Assembly: GCF_002278075.1 (NCBI RefSeq)
Contig: NZ_CP022989.1
Location: 434,001 to 498,000 of the forward strand
Direction of reading: 5' to 3'
Length of the DNA: 64,000 nt
Origin: Paraburkholderia aromaticivorans
GTDB lineage: Bacteria > Pseudomonadota > Gammaproteobacteria > Burkholderiales > Burkholderiaceae
Under the pieces are notes generated by a model. It had not been told where the DNA came from. It saw only the letters and a list, made by a program, of their open reading frames with translations, and searched no databases. Position numbers and translations under genes: made by a program. Below are positions 55,099-64,000 of this stretch, piece by piece; position 1 is the stretch's first letter, and every line of letters begins with the position of its first letter.

Positions 55099-57333
55099 TC
55101 AACCGGCAATACTGTCGTAGCCGTAGTAACCACCCTGATAGCCCGAGCCGAGGAACGCGCCTTCCTGCGGCACGTCGGTCAGCAGCACGCCTCTGAGCGG
55201 CACGCCGCCGTTGCGCAGCCGCTTGGCCGTCTCGACGACCTCGTTGAGCGGATGGCGGCCGTGGCGCACCACCAGCAGCGTCGTGCCCGCGTGCTTGCCG
55301 ATCAGCGTCGAGTCGGTCACCGCCAGAACCGGCGGCGTATCGACGATCACGAGGTCGTAATGCGACTTCAGCTCTTCGAGCATCGTTTCGAAGCGCTTGC
55401 TCATCAGCAGTTCGGCCGGATGCGAGGGCAGCGTGCCCTTTGCGAGCACGTCGAGGCCCGGCAGCACGTCGCGCTGGATCATCGCGCTCAGATCGCCGCC
55501 GCTCAGCACGTCCGAGAGACCCGGCTGATGCGCGACACCGAAATGCGAGTGCACGTCGCCGCGCCGCATATCGCCGTCGATGATCAGCACGCGCTTGTTC
55601 GCCGACGCGACCAGCGCCGCCAGATTCACCGAGAGGAACGACTTGCCGGAATCGGGCCGCGAGCCGGTGATCATCACCACGTTGTTCTCGGCGTGATCGA
55701 GCGAGAGCTGCAGCGACGTGCGCAGATTGCGCACGCCTTCCACGGCGATGTCTTCCGGCGCCTGCTGCGCCAGCACATGCAGCCCGCGACGGCGCAGCAT
55801 GACGTTCTCCTGCAGCTTCAGCTGGGTCTGGCTGCGCGGGACCACCGCGAACACCGGCACGCCGAGCATGCCTTCGAGTTCGTCAGGCCGCTCCACGCCG
55901 CCGTACATGGCGCGCTTGAAGAAGGTCAGCAGGATGCCGAGCACGAGGCCGCCGCCGAGCGCGATCAGGATCGCGATCACGCGCTTCGGCCGCACGGGTT
56001 CGTCAGGCGCTTCGGCGAAGTCGACCACGCGCACGCTGCCCACCTGCCCCGCCTTGGCCACGCGCAGCTGCTGCGCGCTGTTCAGCAGATTGGTGTACAG
56101 CTCCGTGTCGACGTGCACGTCGCGCAGCAGACGCAATGCCGTCTGCTCCGTATCCGGCATGACCGCCACGCTGCGGTTCATGTTCGCCGCCGCGCCTTGC
56201 AAGGCGGCGATCTGCGCGTCGAGCGCGGCCACTGCCGGGTGATTCGCCGTGAAGCGTTGCGACATCTCCGCGCGTTGCTGCTGCAGATCCATCAGCTTGG
56301 TCTTGTTATCGACGATCTGTTGCAGCAACAGGCGGCTTTCCTCACCCAGATCGACCGTGCCGTGCGTATTGCGGAACTTGTTGTAGCGTTGCTCGGCGTC
56401 GTCGAGTTCCTTGCGCAAGCCCGGCAGTTGCTGATCGAGGAAGGCCAGCATGTGCTCGGCTTCGGTCGAACGGCTTTCCACATCCTGACGCACGAATTCG
56501 CGCGCCATGCTGTTGACGATCGCCGCGGTCAGCGCGCTGTCGCCGCCTTCCAGGCTCGCACGGATCACGCCGGATTGCAGCGTGGTTTCCTGCACCACCA
56601 GCGCTTTCTGCAGGCGGTCCACCGTGCTCAAGGTCGAGGCGCGCGACAATTCGAAACGCGAGCCGGCGGGGCCGACCAGCTTGTCGACGCGCAGCGTGAT
56701 CGGGCCGTCCGCGGTATCCGTTGCCACGGTTTCGCCCACTTTGCCCGACAGAATCGCGATACCGTTCTTGTCGCGCAACACGTACGAGCCGTCATTGCCG
56801 GACACCAGCGTGAAGGTCGTGTCGTACATTTCCTTCGACGTGTCGAACTGCGACACCGAAATGCTCTCGTCACCCCAGGCATAGCCGGACAGGTTGATGA
56901 ACTGCGGCAACTTGAAGCCCCATTGCCCGTTCACCAACCCCGCGATCATTCCGCCGATGATCGGAAAATAGCGCGGTCCGGCCGTGATATCGAGGTGCAG
57001 TTTCTTGACGGTTTCTTCCGTGACGAGACGCGACTTGAGCAACTCGATCTCGGCCGCCGTCGAAGGCTTGGTGTCGAACATGCCGGTGAGCGGCGGCAAG
57101 GAATCCTTGCCGTTCGCATTGGCATTGGCCGTCTTGTCTTCGACGTGGAACAGAACGTCCGCGCGGTAAGTCGGCGGCGCGAGGAAAGCGTACGCGCACC
57201 CCAGCGCGAGCGCGATCAGCGTCACCATCACGATGGTGCGCCAGCCTCGCACGATCGTACGCAGATAGTCCGACAGATGAAGCTCGTCCGGTCCGGACAC
57301 GTCGGTGTAGCGGTTTTCGAAGTTGATTGCCAT
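55099..57333 (-). CDS. wzc: Wzc-type polysaccharide co-polymerase / bacterial tyrosine kinase
   Basis: Inner-membrane protein of 744 residues with two membrane helices bracketing a large periplasmic coiled-coil region. The C-terminal BY-kinase domain carries Walker A GSRPDSGKS, Walker A' VLIIDGDMRRGD, and Walker B LVIVDTPPVLAV. The tail ends in a tyrosine cluster (YQGGYYGYDSIAG) for autophosphorylation. It controls chain length and works with Wza to export. The cognate phosphatase Wzb is not encoded in the window. ATG 57333 is chosen over GTG 57342. Confidence 0.96.
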   Translation of the reverse strand: MAINFENRYTDVSGPDELHLSDYLRTIVRGWRTIVMVTLIALALGCAYAFLAPPTYRADVLFHVEDKTANANANGKDSLPPLTGMFDTKPSTAAEIELLKSRLVTEETVKKLHLDITAGPRYFPIIGGMIAGLVNGQWGFKLPQFINLSGYAWGDESISVSQFDTSKEMYDTTFTLVSGNDGSYVLRDKNGIAILSGKVGETVATDTADGPITLRVDKLVGPAGSRFELSRASTLSTVDRLQKALVVQETTLQSGVIRASLEGGDSALTAAIVNSMAREFVRQDVESRSTEAEHMLAFLDQQLPGLRKELDDAEQRYNKFRNTHGTVDLGEESRLLLQQIVDNKTKLMDLQQQRAEMSQRFTANHPAVAALDAQIAALQGAAANMNRSVAVMPDTEQTALRLLRDVHVDTELYTNLLNSAQQLRVAKAGQVGSVRVVDFAEAPDEPVRPKRVIAILIALGGGLVLGILLTFFKRAMYGGVERPDELEGMLGVPVFAVVPRSQTQLKLQENVMLRRRGLHVLAQQAPEDIAVEGVRNLRTSLQLSLDHAENNVVMITGSRPDSGKSFLSVNLAALVASANKRVLIIDGDMRRGDVHSHFGVAHQPGLSDVLSGGDLSAMIQRDVLPGLDVLAKGTLPSHPAELLMSKRFETMLEELKSHYDLVIVDTPPVLAVTDSTLIGKHAGTTLLVVRHGRHPLNEVVETAKRLRNGGVPLRGVLLTDVPQEGAFLGSGYQGGYYGYDSIAG

Positions 57334-57382
57334 TTTCTTCACCCAACAAAGCCCGGCGGTTCAAGATCACGTTGCACGGTGG

Positions 57383-58522
57383 TTATTTCGTGAGCACGAC
57401 GCCCGTTACAGCCGCATTGATCGCCGGCAGCAGCAGGTTCAGCACACGGTTGAAGCGGACCAGCCCGCCTTGACCGACGTACACCACGTCCTTCGGCTGA
57501 AGCTCGAACTGGTTGGCGAGCACCATCGACACCGGCGAAGTCGCATCGAGGTGATAGACCTCGGGTTTTTCGCTTGTCGAGTTACGGATCACGAACAGTT
57601 GGCGTGCCGCGGCCGTGTTCGAGTCGAAGCTGCCGCTGTCGGAAATCGCTTGCGAAAGCGTCAGCGAACCGTTGCGCATCGGCAGGATGGTCGCCGGCTT
57701 GTTGACCTCGCCCATCACGTAGACACCGCTGTCTTCACGCGAGGCGACGCGCAGCACGTCGCCCGGTTGCAGGTAGATATCCGACGGATTGCGGCCGCGC
57801 TTGATCAGATCGTCGATGTTGAGCTGATAAGGCACGCCGTTGCGGAGCAACACCACGCGGCTGCGATCGGCATTCGCGCTGAGACCGCCGCTCAGGCTGA
57901 TCGCGGTGGTCAGCGACATCGGAATGTCGTTGACCGACTGGGCACCGGGCGTGCGCACTTCGCCGTCGACATACACCTGCGCCGCGCGGAACGAGGCGAC
58001 CCGCACCGTCACTTCCGGCTTCTGATACACCTTGCTCAGACGCCGCGACAGTTCCTTCTGGATCGAGGCGACATCCTTGCCGGCCACATGCACGGTGCCC
58101 GCGTACGGGAACTGCACATCGCCGTTTTCATCGATCAGGAAGCCAGGTGCGGCATCCGTCGTCTTCGAGTTCTGGGCCGGCTGACCGAGCGCGGCTGCGA
58201 GTTCGGGGTGATCCCACACGACGATCTGCAACACGTCGCCGGGGCCGACCTTATAAGCGGTGGGCTTGCCGAACAGCGCGACCATCTGCGGCGAGAGCGG
58301 CGCGGTGCTCTGCGCCTGATTCATCTTGCGCAGCAACGTCAGGTTGATGTCGGTGATCGGAATCTGTTGTTGCGTGTTCGCTTCGGTACTGTAATCACCG
58401 CCCGTGTCCTGAATTGCGGCAGGCGTAATCATCCGCTGGCCCGGTGCGATACCGCACCCGGAAAGCAGTGCTGCAGTAGCGAAAACCAGGAGACTTCCCG
58501 TGCGTAAACCAAGCGAGCTCAT
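57383..58522 (-). CDS. wza: Wza-type outer-membrane polysaccharide export lipoprotein
   Basis: A 379-residue lipoprotein. It has a signal peptide with lipobox LLSGCG, then a Poly_export domain (YKVGPGDVLQIVVWDHPEL) and SLBB repeats (VYVDGEVRTPGAQSV, VYVMGEVNKPATILP). It forms the octameric channel for the polymer. The start is ATG 58522, decided by GGAGGAAACATC immediately upstream. It lies 49 bases before wzc. Confidence 0.97.
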   Translation of the reverse strand: MSSLGLRTGSLLVFATAALLSGCGIAPGQRMITPAAIQDTGGDYSTEANTQQQIPITDINLTLLRKMNQAQSTAPLSPQMVALFGKPTAYKVGPGDVLQIVVWDHPELAAALGQPAQNSKTTDAAPGFLIDENGDVQFPYAGTVHVAGKDVASIQKELSRRLSKVYQKPEVTVRVASFRAAQVYVDGEVRTPGAQSVNDIPMSLTTAISLSGGLSANADRSRVVLLRNGVPYQLNIDDLIKRGRNPSDIYLQPGDVLRVASREDSGVYVMGEVNKPATILPMRNGSLTLSQAISDSGSFDSNTAAARQLFVIRNSTSEKPEVYHLDATSPVSMVLANQFELQPKDVVYVGQGGLVRFNRVLNLLLPAINAAVTGVVLTK

Positions 58523-58588
58523 GATGTTTCCTCCTTGCGCCACGGCGTTTTCCTCAAGGGAGGTAGCGTCTGGCGTTTTGTTAACCAC

Positions 58589-59974
58589 TTAGTAAGCGTT
58601 TCGATGCACCAGTCCGGCGACTATCGTCGCGCCGATAATCCGCATGTCGAGTGCGAACGACCAATGTCCCAGGTAATACAAGTCATGTTCCACCCGACGC
58701 TCCATCTTCTCGATGCGGTCGGTCTCGCCACGAAAGCCGTTGATCTGTGCCCACCCCGTGATCCCCGGTTTGATCCGGTAGCGATTGATATAGCCCGCGA
58801 CCACTTTCTGATAGAGGTCGTCGTGCTCGAGTGCATGGGGACGCGGTCCAACGACCGACATGTCGCCACGCAACACGTTGAAGAATTGCGGCAATTCGTC
58901 GAGGCTCGTGCGGCGCAGGAACGCGCCCACCCTGGTGACGCGCGGATCGTTGCGCGTGGCCTGCCTGACGACGCCTTTCTGCTCGGTATGCAGACGCATC
59001 GAGCGGAATTTGTAGATCGTGAATACCCGGCCGTCCGCGCCTTTGCGTTTCTGTTTGAACAGAACCGGACCACGCGAGGACAGCTTCACCGCGATCGCGA
59101 TCGCGAACATGACGGGTGCCAGAGCGATCAGCGCCGTCAAGGCGAACAGACGGTCGAAAATTTCCTTCTTCAGCATCGAATTGGCCGACAGCGGCGAAGC
59201 CACCAGATTGATTGCCGGCACACCGAGCAGATCGATCACGCCGCTGCCCTCGAAGAGCGCGAGGCTGCGCACGTCGGGCATGAAGCGGATATTCACCAGG
59301 TCGTCGCGGAACTCGCTGACCAGCGAGCAGATCAGCGGCTCCTCGGTGAGCGAGAGCATCAGCCATAGTTCGTGTACGTCATTGGTGCGCATATAGCCCG
59401 CCAGCGCGTCGACCGTGTCGAACACCGGCACACCCGGACTGGTGACGGGCGACACGTCCGGCCGGGCGTTGTACACGGCCGTGGCGCGAAAGCCGGTGGC
59501 CGGCGCGGCGCCGATCCGGCGAATGATGGCGTCGCACTGCGAGCCGCTGCCGACGATCGCCACCTGATGCAGATTCAGGCCGGCGCTGCGCGCGCGCGCC
59601 AGCACCGCGTGGGTCATCAGCCGGTAGGCGATCAGCAGGCCGCCGGTCACCGCCGTCCAGTATGAGAACCACAGGCGCGACACGAAGTCGATACGATGCA
59701 GCGAATACATCAGCACGAGGGCGCTGCCTTGCACCATCAGCCAGGCGAGCGAAACCTGGCCGGCCAGCGCCAGCTTGGAGCGGCCGCGCCATGATTCGTA
59801 GACGCCGAACGCCGGAAAGATGGCCAGCGCGAACGCTGCGGAAAACATCACGAGCGCCCAATAGAACCCGGATTGAGCGAGGTAATCAAAGCGGATCTGC
59901 GACGCCACCGCCGCCCCCACCAACACCAATGCAACATCGAAAACTCGCGCGAGCAAATCCTGAAACTTGCGCAT
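58589..59974 (-). CDS. wcaJ: Undecaprenyl-phosphate glucose phosphotransferase (WcaJ/BceB-like)
   Basis: Polyisoprenyl-phosphate hexose-1-phosphate transferase of 461 residues with four or five N-terminal membrane segments, a cytoplasmic Rossmann-like domain, and the C-terminal catalytic domain ([50 protein letters not shown]). It starts the repeat unit by moving Glc-1-P (inferred) to undecaprenyl phosphate. ATG 59974 with GAGG upstream is preferred over GTG 59983. Confidence 0.95.
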   Translation of the reverse strand: MRKFQDLLARVFDVALVLVGAAVASQIRFDYLAQSGFYWALVMFSAAFALAIFPAFGVYESWRGRSKLALAGQVSLAWLMVQGSALVLMYSLHRIDFVSRLWFSYWTAVTGGLLIAYRLMTHAVLARARSAGLNLHQVAIVGSGSQCDAIIRRIGAAPATGFRATAVYNARPDVSPVTSPGVPVFDTVDALAGYMRTNDVHELWLMLSLTEEPLICSLVSEFRDDLVNIRFMPDVRSLALFEGSGVIDLLGVPAINLVASPLSANSMLKKEIFDRLFALTALIALAPVMFAIAIAVKLSSRGPVLFKQKRKGADGRVFTIYKFRSMRLHTEQKGVVRQATRNDPRVTRVGAFLRRTSLDELPQFFNVLRGDMSVVGPRPHALEHDDLYQKVVAGYINRYRIKPGITGWAQINGFRGETDRIEKMERRVEHDLYYLGHWSFALDMRIIGATIVAGLVHRNAY

Positions 59975-60028
59975 TTTGGTCACCTCGTTCTTGCCGTTCT
60001 TGTCTGCAGTTTGAGTCCGGCGTGCTGT

Positions 60029-61588
60029 TTAGGAGCAGCGGCCGTAGTTGTCGTTGAACCTCACAATGTCGTCTTCACCAAGATAGGTACCTGACTGGAT
60101 TTCGATGATTTCGAGCGGCACCTTGCCGGGGTTTTCGAGCCGGTGGCGGGTGCCGAGCGGAATGTAGGTCGATTCGTTTTCGCTCAACAGGAACTGCTCC
60201 TCGCCGCGCGTGACGAGTGCGGTGCCGCGCACGACGACCCAGTGTTCAGCGCGGTGGTGATGCAATTGCAACGACAGTTGCGCGCCGGGCGTCACGACGA
60301 TGCGCTTGACCTGGAAGCGCTCGCCATGATCGATCGAATCGTAGAAACCCCAAGGGCGGCGCACCTTGCGATGCGCGTCGGCTTCAGGCGCGTGCTGCGC
60401 CTTGATGCGCGACACGAGACCCTTCACGTCCTGCACATGCGAGCGGTCGACTACCAGCACCGCGTCGGCGGTTTCGACCACCACCACGTTGGTGGTGCCG
60501 ACACAGGCGACCAGCCGCCCTTCCGAATGCGCGTAGCTCGATACCGCGCCTTCGAACGTCACCCGGCCGCGCCCCGCGTTACCGTTGACGTCCTTCTCCA
60601 TCGCGGCCCAGACAGCGTCCCAGGAACCGAGGTCCGACCAGCCGGCATCCAACCCGACCACGACGCCCGCCGGCGTCGCCGGCGCGCTGGCGGACTCGCC
60701 ATCCGGCGCGTCCGGTTCGGCCGTCTCGGTCAGGCGCTCCATCACCGCGTAATCGATCGAATTCGCGGGCGAACTGAGGAACGCGTCGACCAATGGCCGG
60801 AAATACGCGCCGTCCTGGCGCCCCCCGGTGAAAGCGCGTTCGCAAGCCGAATGCATGTCCGGCTGCAGACGTTTCAACGTGTCGAGCCACACGCTGGCGC
60901 GGACGATGAAGATGCCGCTGTTCCACCAATACACGCCCGCGGCGACGTACTTCGCCGCGAGTTCTTCCGCGGGCTTTTCGACGAAACCGTCGATCGCGTG
61001 GCCGCCGCCCGCCAATTCCGCGCCGATGCGGATATAACCGAAGCCAGTATCGGGGCGCGTGGGCGGCACGCCCAGCGTCGCGATCGCGCCCTGCTCCGCG
61101 TACCGCGCCGCCAGTTCGAGCGCGGCCTGCAAGGCGGGCACATCGGCAATGGAATGATCCGCCGGCATGACGACGAGGATCGCGTCGCCACCGTCCGCGC
61201 ACGCCAGCGAAGCCGCCAGCGTCAACGCGGGCGCCGTATCGCGTCGCGCCGGCTCGACAATAAGACGAGCGTCGACGCCATTTTCATGAAGTTGTTCGGC
61301 GATCACGAAGCGGTGTTCCTCGCCGCACACGATGATCGGCGCCGCATCCACTTTCCAGCCGGCGGGAAACGCGTCCATGCGGCGCGCGGTGGCCTGCAGA
61401 AGCGAGTCGGAGCCGACTACGTCGATCAGTTGCTTCGGAAAGTTTTCGCGCGACACCGGCCACAGCCGCGTGCCTGAACCGCCCGCGAGAATGACCGGGA
61501 CGATGCGCGCGCAGCGCCCGTGCGCCGCCGCGGCTCCCGCACTGTCGGGATTGATCGACACGGCGCTCACAGCTCCCTGAGTCAACAT
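60029..61588 (-). CDS. manC: Bifunctional mannose-1-phosphate guanylyltransferase / phosphomannose isomerase
   Basis: Type II PMI-GMP enzyme (also cpsB/bceA) of 519 residues that makes GDP-mannose. The N-terminus has the nucleotidyltransferase motif VPVILAGGSGTRLWPVSREN FPKQ-like segment and FVEKP. The C-terminal isomerase cupin shows QLSLQLHHHRAEHWVVV and YIPLGTRHRLENPGK. It feeds Gmd-Fcl and mannosyl transfer. ATG 61588 has AAGGA eight bases upstream. 55 bases precede wcaJ on the same strand. Confidence 0.96.
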   Translation of the reverse strand: MLTQGAVSAVSINPDSAGAAAAHGRCARIVPVILAGGSGTRLWPVSRENFPKQLIDVVGSDSLLQATARRMDAFPAGWKVDAAPIIVCGEEHRFVIAEQLHENGVDARLIVEPARRDTAPALTLAASLACADGGDAILVVMPADHSIADVPALQAALELAARYAEQGAIATLGVPPTRPDTGFGYIRIGAELAGGGHAIDGFVEKPAEELAAKYVAAGVYWWNSGIFIVRASVWLDTLKRLQPDMHSACERAFTGGRQDGAYFRPLVDAFLSSPANSIDYAVMERLTETAEPDAPDGESASAPATPAGVVVGLDAGWSDLGSWDAVWAAMEKDVNGNAGRGRVTFEGAVSSYAHSEGRLVACVGTTNVVVVETADAVLVVDRSHVQDVKGLVSRIKAQHAPEADAHRKVRRPWGFYDSIDHGERFQVKRIVVTPGAQLSLQLHHHRAEHWVVVRGTALVTRGEEQFLLSENESTYIPLGTRHRLENPGKVPLEIIEIQSGTYLGEDDIVRFNDNYGRCS

Positions 61589-61677
61589 ATTCGCATTCCT
61601 TATAATCTTCAAAGATCGGCGGAAATTCGGACCGGATGCCGCGTTGCCACACGGCCCTCCGGGCTGGCTCCGTCGCG

Positions 61678-62670
61678 CTATTCGCCGACCAGTCGGCGGC
61701 TTTGAATCCGAAATTCGGTGGGCGAAATTCTCATTCGCTTGCGAAACACCTTCGCGAGACGATCGCCATTGCCCATGCCGGTACGCCGCGCGATCTTGTC
61801 GACCGGCAACTCGGATTCGGTCAACAGGCTGCAGGTCACCGCAAGGCGCTCATGCAACAGGAAACTCGAGGGCGTAATGCCCATTTCCATCTTGAAGCGG
61901 CGCAGAAAGTTGCGCTCGCTCATCGCGGCAAACTGCGCCGCATCGGCAATCGAAATAGCCTGCTGGCAGTTCTCCTGCAGCCAGCGCGCGGCCGCGCGGA
62001 CCTTGTCGCCGGGGCTCAGACCACCGTCCTCACCGAGCAGGGGCGCGAGATTCGAGCACGAATCGGCCAGCAGGCGCTCGGCCACCGTACGCGCCGTGGC
62101 GCTGCCGAGATCGCGCTTGATCATGGCGAGCGCGCTGCGCATCGATTCGAGGCGATCGCCCGCGTCGGCGCCCTGTTCCGGCTGGCGCGCCTGCATGGGT
62201 TGCCCGTTCAGGTCCGCGCCGTCCTTGCTGTCCTTGCTGTCCGGCACGTAGGCTGCATCGAGCAGCGCGCGGCCCTCCGCGATCGGCCGGATCATGCCGG
62301 TGTTGCGGCGCACACGGCGCAGCCAGGCTATCAGCCGCTCGTCGCTCGCGGCGGCGAATGCGCCCTTGCCGCCCGCCACGTACAACGCATCGAAACCACC
62401 GTAATGCCGCGCATCGAGTCCATCCGTCCAGACACGCAGCGCGGACGATGAAGTCACCATGCCGCCATCGGCCGACAGGAAGGAAACGTCGTATAACCAG
62501 CCGCCCGAGCCGGACGAAGCCATTTCGTTCGCAGCCTGAAACACTTCGGCAACGACCCCGGCTCCCTGCAGCGAGCAGTCGTTGAACATCAGTATCGCGA
62601 TGCGACGCATACCCTTGTTCGGAGCGTGCACCCAGCGCAGCATTGCAGACTCGAGACTCGCGCAGGTCAT
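61678..62670 (-). CDS. GlxA-type AraC-family transcriptional regulator
   Basis: A 330-residue regulator. The N-terminal DJ-1/PfpI-like domain (RRIAILMFNDCSLQGAGVVAEV, ALYVAGGKGAF) is followed by an AraC HTH (QAISIADAAQFAAMSERNFLRRF, TGMGNGDRLAKVFRKRM). It sits immediately upstream of manC on the same strand and may regulate the EPS locus. The PfpI catalytic Cys is not clear, as in most GlxA-type sensors. ATG 62670 has AGAGG six bases upstream; ATG 62676 is the alternative. Confidence 0.92.
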   Translation of the reverse strand: MTCASLESAMLRWVHAPNKGMRRIAILMFNDCSLQGAGVVAEVFQAANEMASSGSGGWLYDVSFLSADGGMVTSSSALRVWTDGLDARHYGGFDALYVAGGKGAFAAASDERLIAWLRRVRRNTGMIRPIAEGRALLDAAYVPDSKDSKDGADLNGQPMQARQPEQGADAGDRLESMRSALAMIKRDLGSATARTVAERLLADSCSNLAPLLGEDGGLSPGDKVRAAARWLQENCQQAISIADAAQFAAMSERNFLRRFKMEMGITPSSFLLHERLAVTCSLLTESELPVDKIARRTGMGNGDRLAKVFRKRMRISPTEFRIQSRRLVGE

Positions 62671-63235
62671 AGTCATCCTCTCACCAGAAAACGGATCTAA
62701 CTTTTTCACCTTCGGACGGCTGCAGAGAGGCTTTCTCTGTGCAGCGCATCATGGTCACCGCCAATCAAGCATTTAGCCGCCATGACGGAAAGCGCGTACA
62801 TGTTGGCGTTTGGACGGGGTGACCGGCCAGGGATTTTCGGAACTCCCCCGCTGCCGCTATCTTTTTCAACGAGTTAATTGCCGATTCCACATATGAATGA
62901 ATTGGCATTCTGCGAATGTTAATGCAAATAAAACCGCGATTTCGTTCGGCACCGCACACACGGCGACTACTCGAAAAAGGCCGAGTTACAATTTGAACCA
63001 TCCGTTGCCGAACCGATTTGAAGTGACTTTTTCCCGCCACGACGTCAGAATGAGCGCAGCCGGCTTCGCTATACCGGCGTCTGCTCTGCGGGGGACGCCA
63101 GACGGCCTATCTTCTGACGATAAATCTTCGGAGTGGCAATAAGTAAAACGAACATCCAATATAAGCACTTGAAGCCGCGACAAAATTATTTAATTTGTTG
63201 TTATTGGATCGCACGAATATAAACGCGGCGATTAA

Positions 63236-63253
63236 TGTTTCAAACGTGAAACA
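63236..63253. promoter_or_regulatory. Inverted repeat, candidate operator
   Basis: TGTTTCA (63236-63242), spacer AACG, TGAAACA (63247-63253): a perfect 7-bp dyad about 225 bases upstream of the right-edge gene. The binding protein is unknown. Confidence 0.35.
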
Positions 63254-63327
63254 CGGGAATAAGACAACTTTAGACCGCGCGGCAATAGGCGGGCCAGTGG
63301 CGGAATCTGTCGAGTACGAGACGGGTT

Positions 63328-63370
63328 ATTTCCGCCAGTGCCTTGCGGAAATACACTATGCGGTTTCCGC
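63328..63370. promoter_or_regulatory. Cluster of TTTCCGC half-sites
   Basis: ATTTCCGC (63328-63335), GCGGAAAT (63345-63352) and TTTCCGC (63364-63370) give an 8-bp dyad plus a third half-site in 43 bases, about 110 bases upstream of the right-edge gene start. The spacing is compatible with binding by a dimeric regulator. Identity unknown. Confidence 0.4.
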
Positions 63371-63478
63371 AACACATTGCCTCAAAAGGAATGGCGAGGC
63401 GGGTCTGACCTGGTGAACTAGTTCATGGACGACGCGTCTGTCGTCTGGGGGTGGTACAGCGAACGGCACGGGGAACAC

Positions 63479-64000
63479 ATGTCGAATGTACGCGAACAGC
63501 GCGCGCCGCGAAAGCGCGACGGCGGTTCTTCCGCCGGGATTCAAGGACTACGGATCAGCAAGGTTGTCTCGGCGGCGGCCATGATGTTGTTCGGCTTTTC
63601 CGCCGTTCGGTGCGTGGCTGCGGACGCTACGCCTCAAGCGAATGGTGTGAGCAATGGCGAGTTCACCGCGGACGGCAGAAAGTGGACACCGTGCGCGGCG
63701 GAATACGGTACCTGCCGTTTCAACGGCACGCGCGATGTGTTGTATGGCACGGCGCAGCAACATGTCGTCAAAACGTTCTCCGACAGTGCGGAGTGCAACA
63801 ACGGCGTGTTCGGCGATCCGGCGCCCGGCGTGGAAAAGCGCTGCGCGATGGCGCAAACGGCAGCCCGCAAGGCGGCGGCGCCTGCCGCGAAGCCTGCCGC
63901 CAATGGCGATATGGCATCGAATGCCGCAGCGCAGTCAGTTGCGCCGTCCGCTCTGAAGGCGCCGCCCGGCCAGGGCCTGCGCTGCTCGGCGCCCTCGATG
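63479..64000 (+). CDS. Secreted carbohydrate-related protein (partial, cut by right edge)
   Basis: An open frame from ATG 63479 (GGGGAA just upstream) runs off the window without a stop; 174 residues are visible. A long basic N-terminus and hydrophobic segment (VVSAAAMMLFGFSAV, then VAADA) suggest export. The following WTPCAAEYGTCRFNGTRDVL, YGTAQQHVV and CNNGVFGDPAPGVEKRC pattern is a Cys-rich module I associate with secreted glycosyl hydrolases and polysaccharide lyases. It is followed by an Ala-rich linker and the beginning of another Cys segment (GLRCSAPSM). It lies beside the EPS locus, so it may trim or bind the polymer. Catalytic domain is outside the window. Confidence 0.75.
   Translation, partial: MSNVREQRAPRKRDGGSSAGIQGLRISKVVSAAAMMLFGFSAVRCVAADATPQANGVSNGEFTADGRKWTPCAAEYGTCRFNGTRDVLYGTAQQHVVKTFSDSAECNNGVFGDPAPGVEKRCAMAQTAARKAAAPAAKPAANGDMASNAAAQSVAPSALKAPPGQGLRCSAPSM

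Larger units (their letters stand above)
62671..63478. other. AT-rich intergenic region with dyad symmetries
   Basis: About 800 bases, AT-richer than its surroundings, dividing the minus-strand EPS genes from the plus-strand right-edge gene. No gene is recognised. It holds a TGTTTCA/TGAAACA dyad (63236-63253) and three TTTCCGC-type half-sites (63328-63370). Confidence 0.5.

Noticed and set aside
55072..57393. 773-codon open frame on the plus strand opposite wzc
   Set aside because: It is a high-GC antisense shadow; the composition is Arg/His/Gln-rich with no domains, while the opposite strand encodes a complete Wzc.

Overview
The window looks like the chromosome of a high-GC betaproteobacterium of the Burkholderia/Paraburkholderia group. 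The basis is gene order and protein character: a pyrR-pyrB-pyrC' group with a metal-site-less PyrC', a groES-groEL operon with a CIRCE operator, a Bce/colanic-type exopolysaccharide locus, and an ars operon with arsI, acr3, arsH and arsN-type genes. This is recognition from sequence alone; no database search was run.

Layout. 1-2.2 kb: end of a surface-sugar locus (rfbB cut by the left edge, plus an Rmd-like reductase). 2.3-4.1 kb: apaH, with a 913-bp IS5-family element abutting its stop codon. 4.3-14.9 kb: housekeeping genes (plsC-type acyltransferase, pyrC', pyrB, pyrR, ruvX, yqgE, an unknown 470-aa protein, rubredoxin, thiD, cysC). A TnpB-only IS605-type element sits between pyrB and pyrC'. 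15-17.2 kb: groEL/groES with CIRCE. 17.5-18.3 kb: a small unknown gene behind two perfect LexA boxes. 18.9-22.7 kb: the arsenic operon arsR-arsI-(decayed second arsC)-acr3-arsC-arsH-arsN2. 22.8-24.6 kb: a periplasmic protein, a split YeeE/YedE pair and a BigR/SqrR-like ArsR repressor (sulfur handling). 24.7-36.2 kb: an accessory stress region with PPK2, CreA, a universal stress protein, a DyP peroxidase-encapsulin pair, a cysteine-less DksA-like protein and several small unknown genes. Decay is concentrated here: in-frame TAG codons in a Crp/Fnr regulator, a SnoaL-like gene and the DyP peroxidase, plus a twice-frameshifted histidine kinase. 36.7-38.6 kb: two low-complexity envelope proteins.

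38.6-64 kb holds an exopolysaccharide locus. ManC, Gmd and Fcl supply GDP-mannose and GDP-L-fucose. A WcaJ/BceB-type transferase starts the lipid-linked unit. At least four glycosyltransferases, an acetyltransferase and an acyltransferase 3 build and decorate it. Wzx flips it, Wzy polymerises it, and Wzc/Wza control length and export. A GMC oxidoreductase and an AraC-family regulator lie in or beside the locus, and a secreted carbohydrate-related protein is cut by the right edge. Genes lie on both strands in short units separated by hairpins.

The most notable items are the amber-interrupted DyP cargo gene translationally coupled to an intact encapsulin, the tandem-LexA-box gene, the arsC relic inside the ars operon, the TnpB element splitting the pyr genes, and a cluster of TTTCCGC half-sites upstream of the right-edge gene.
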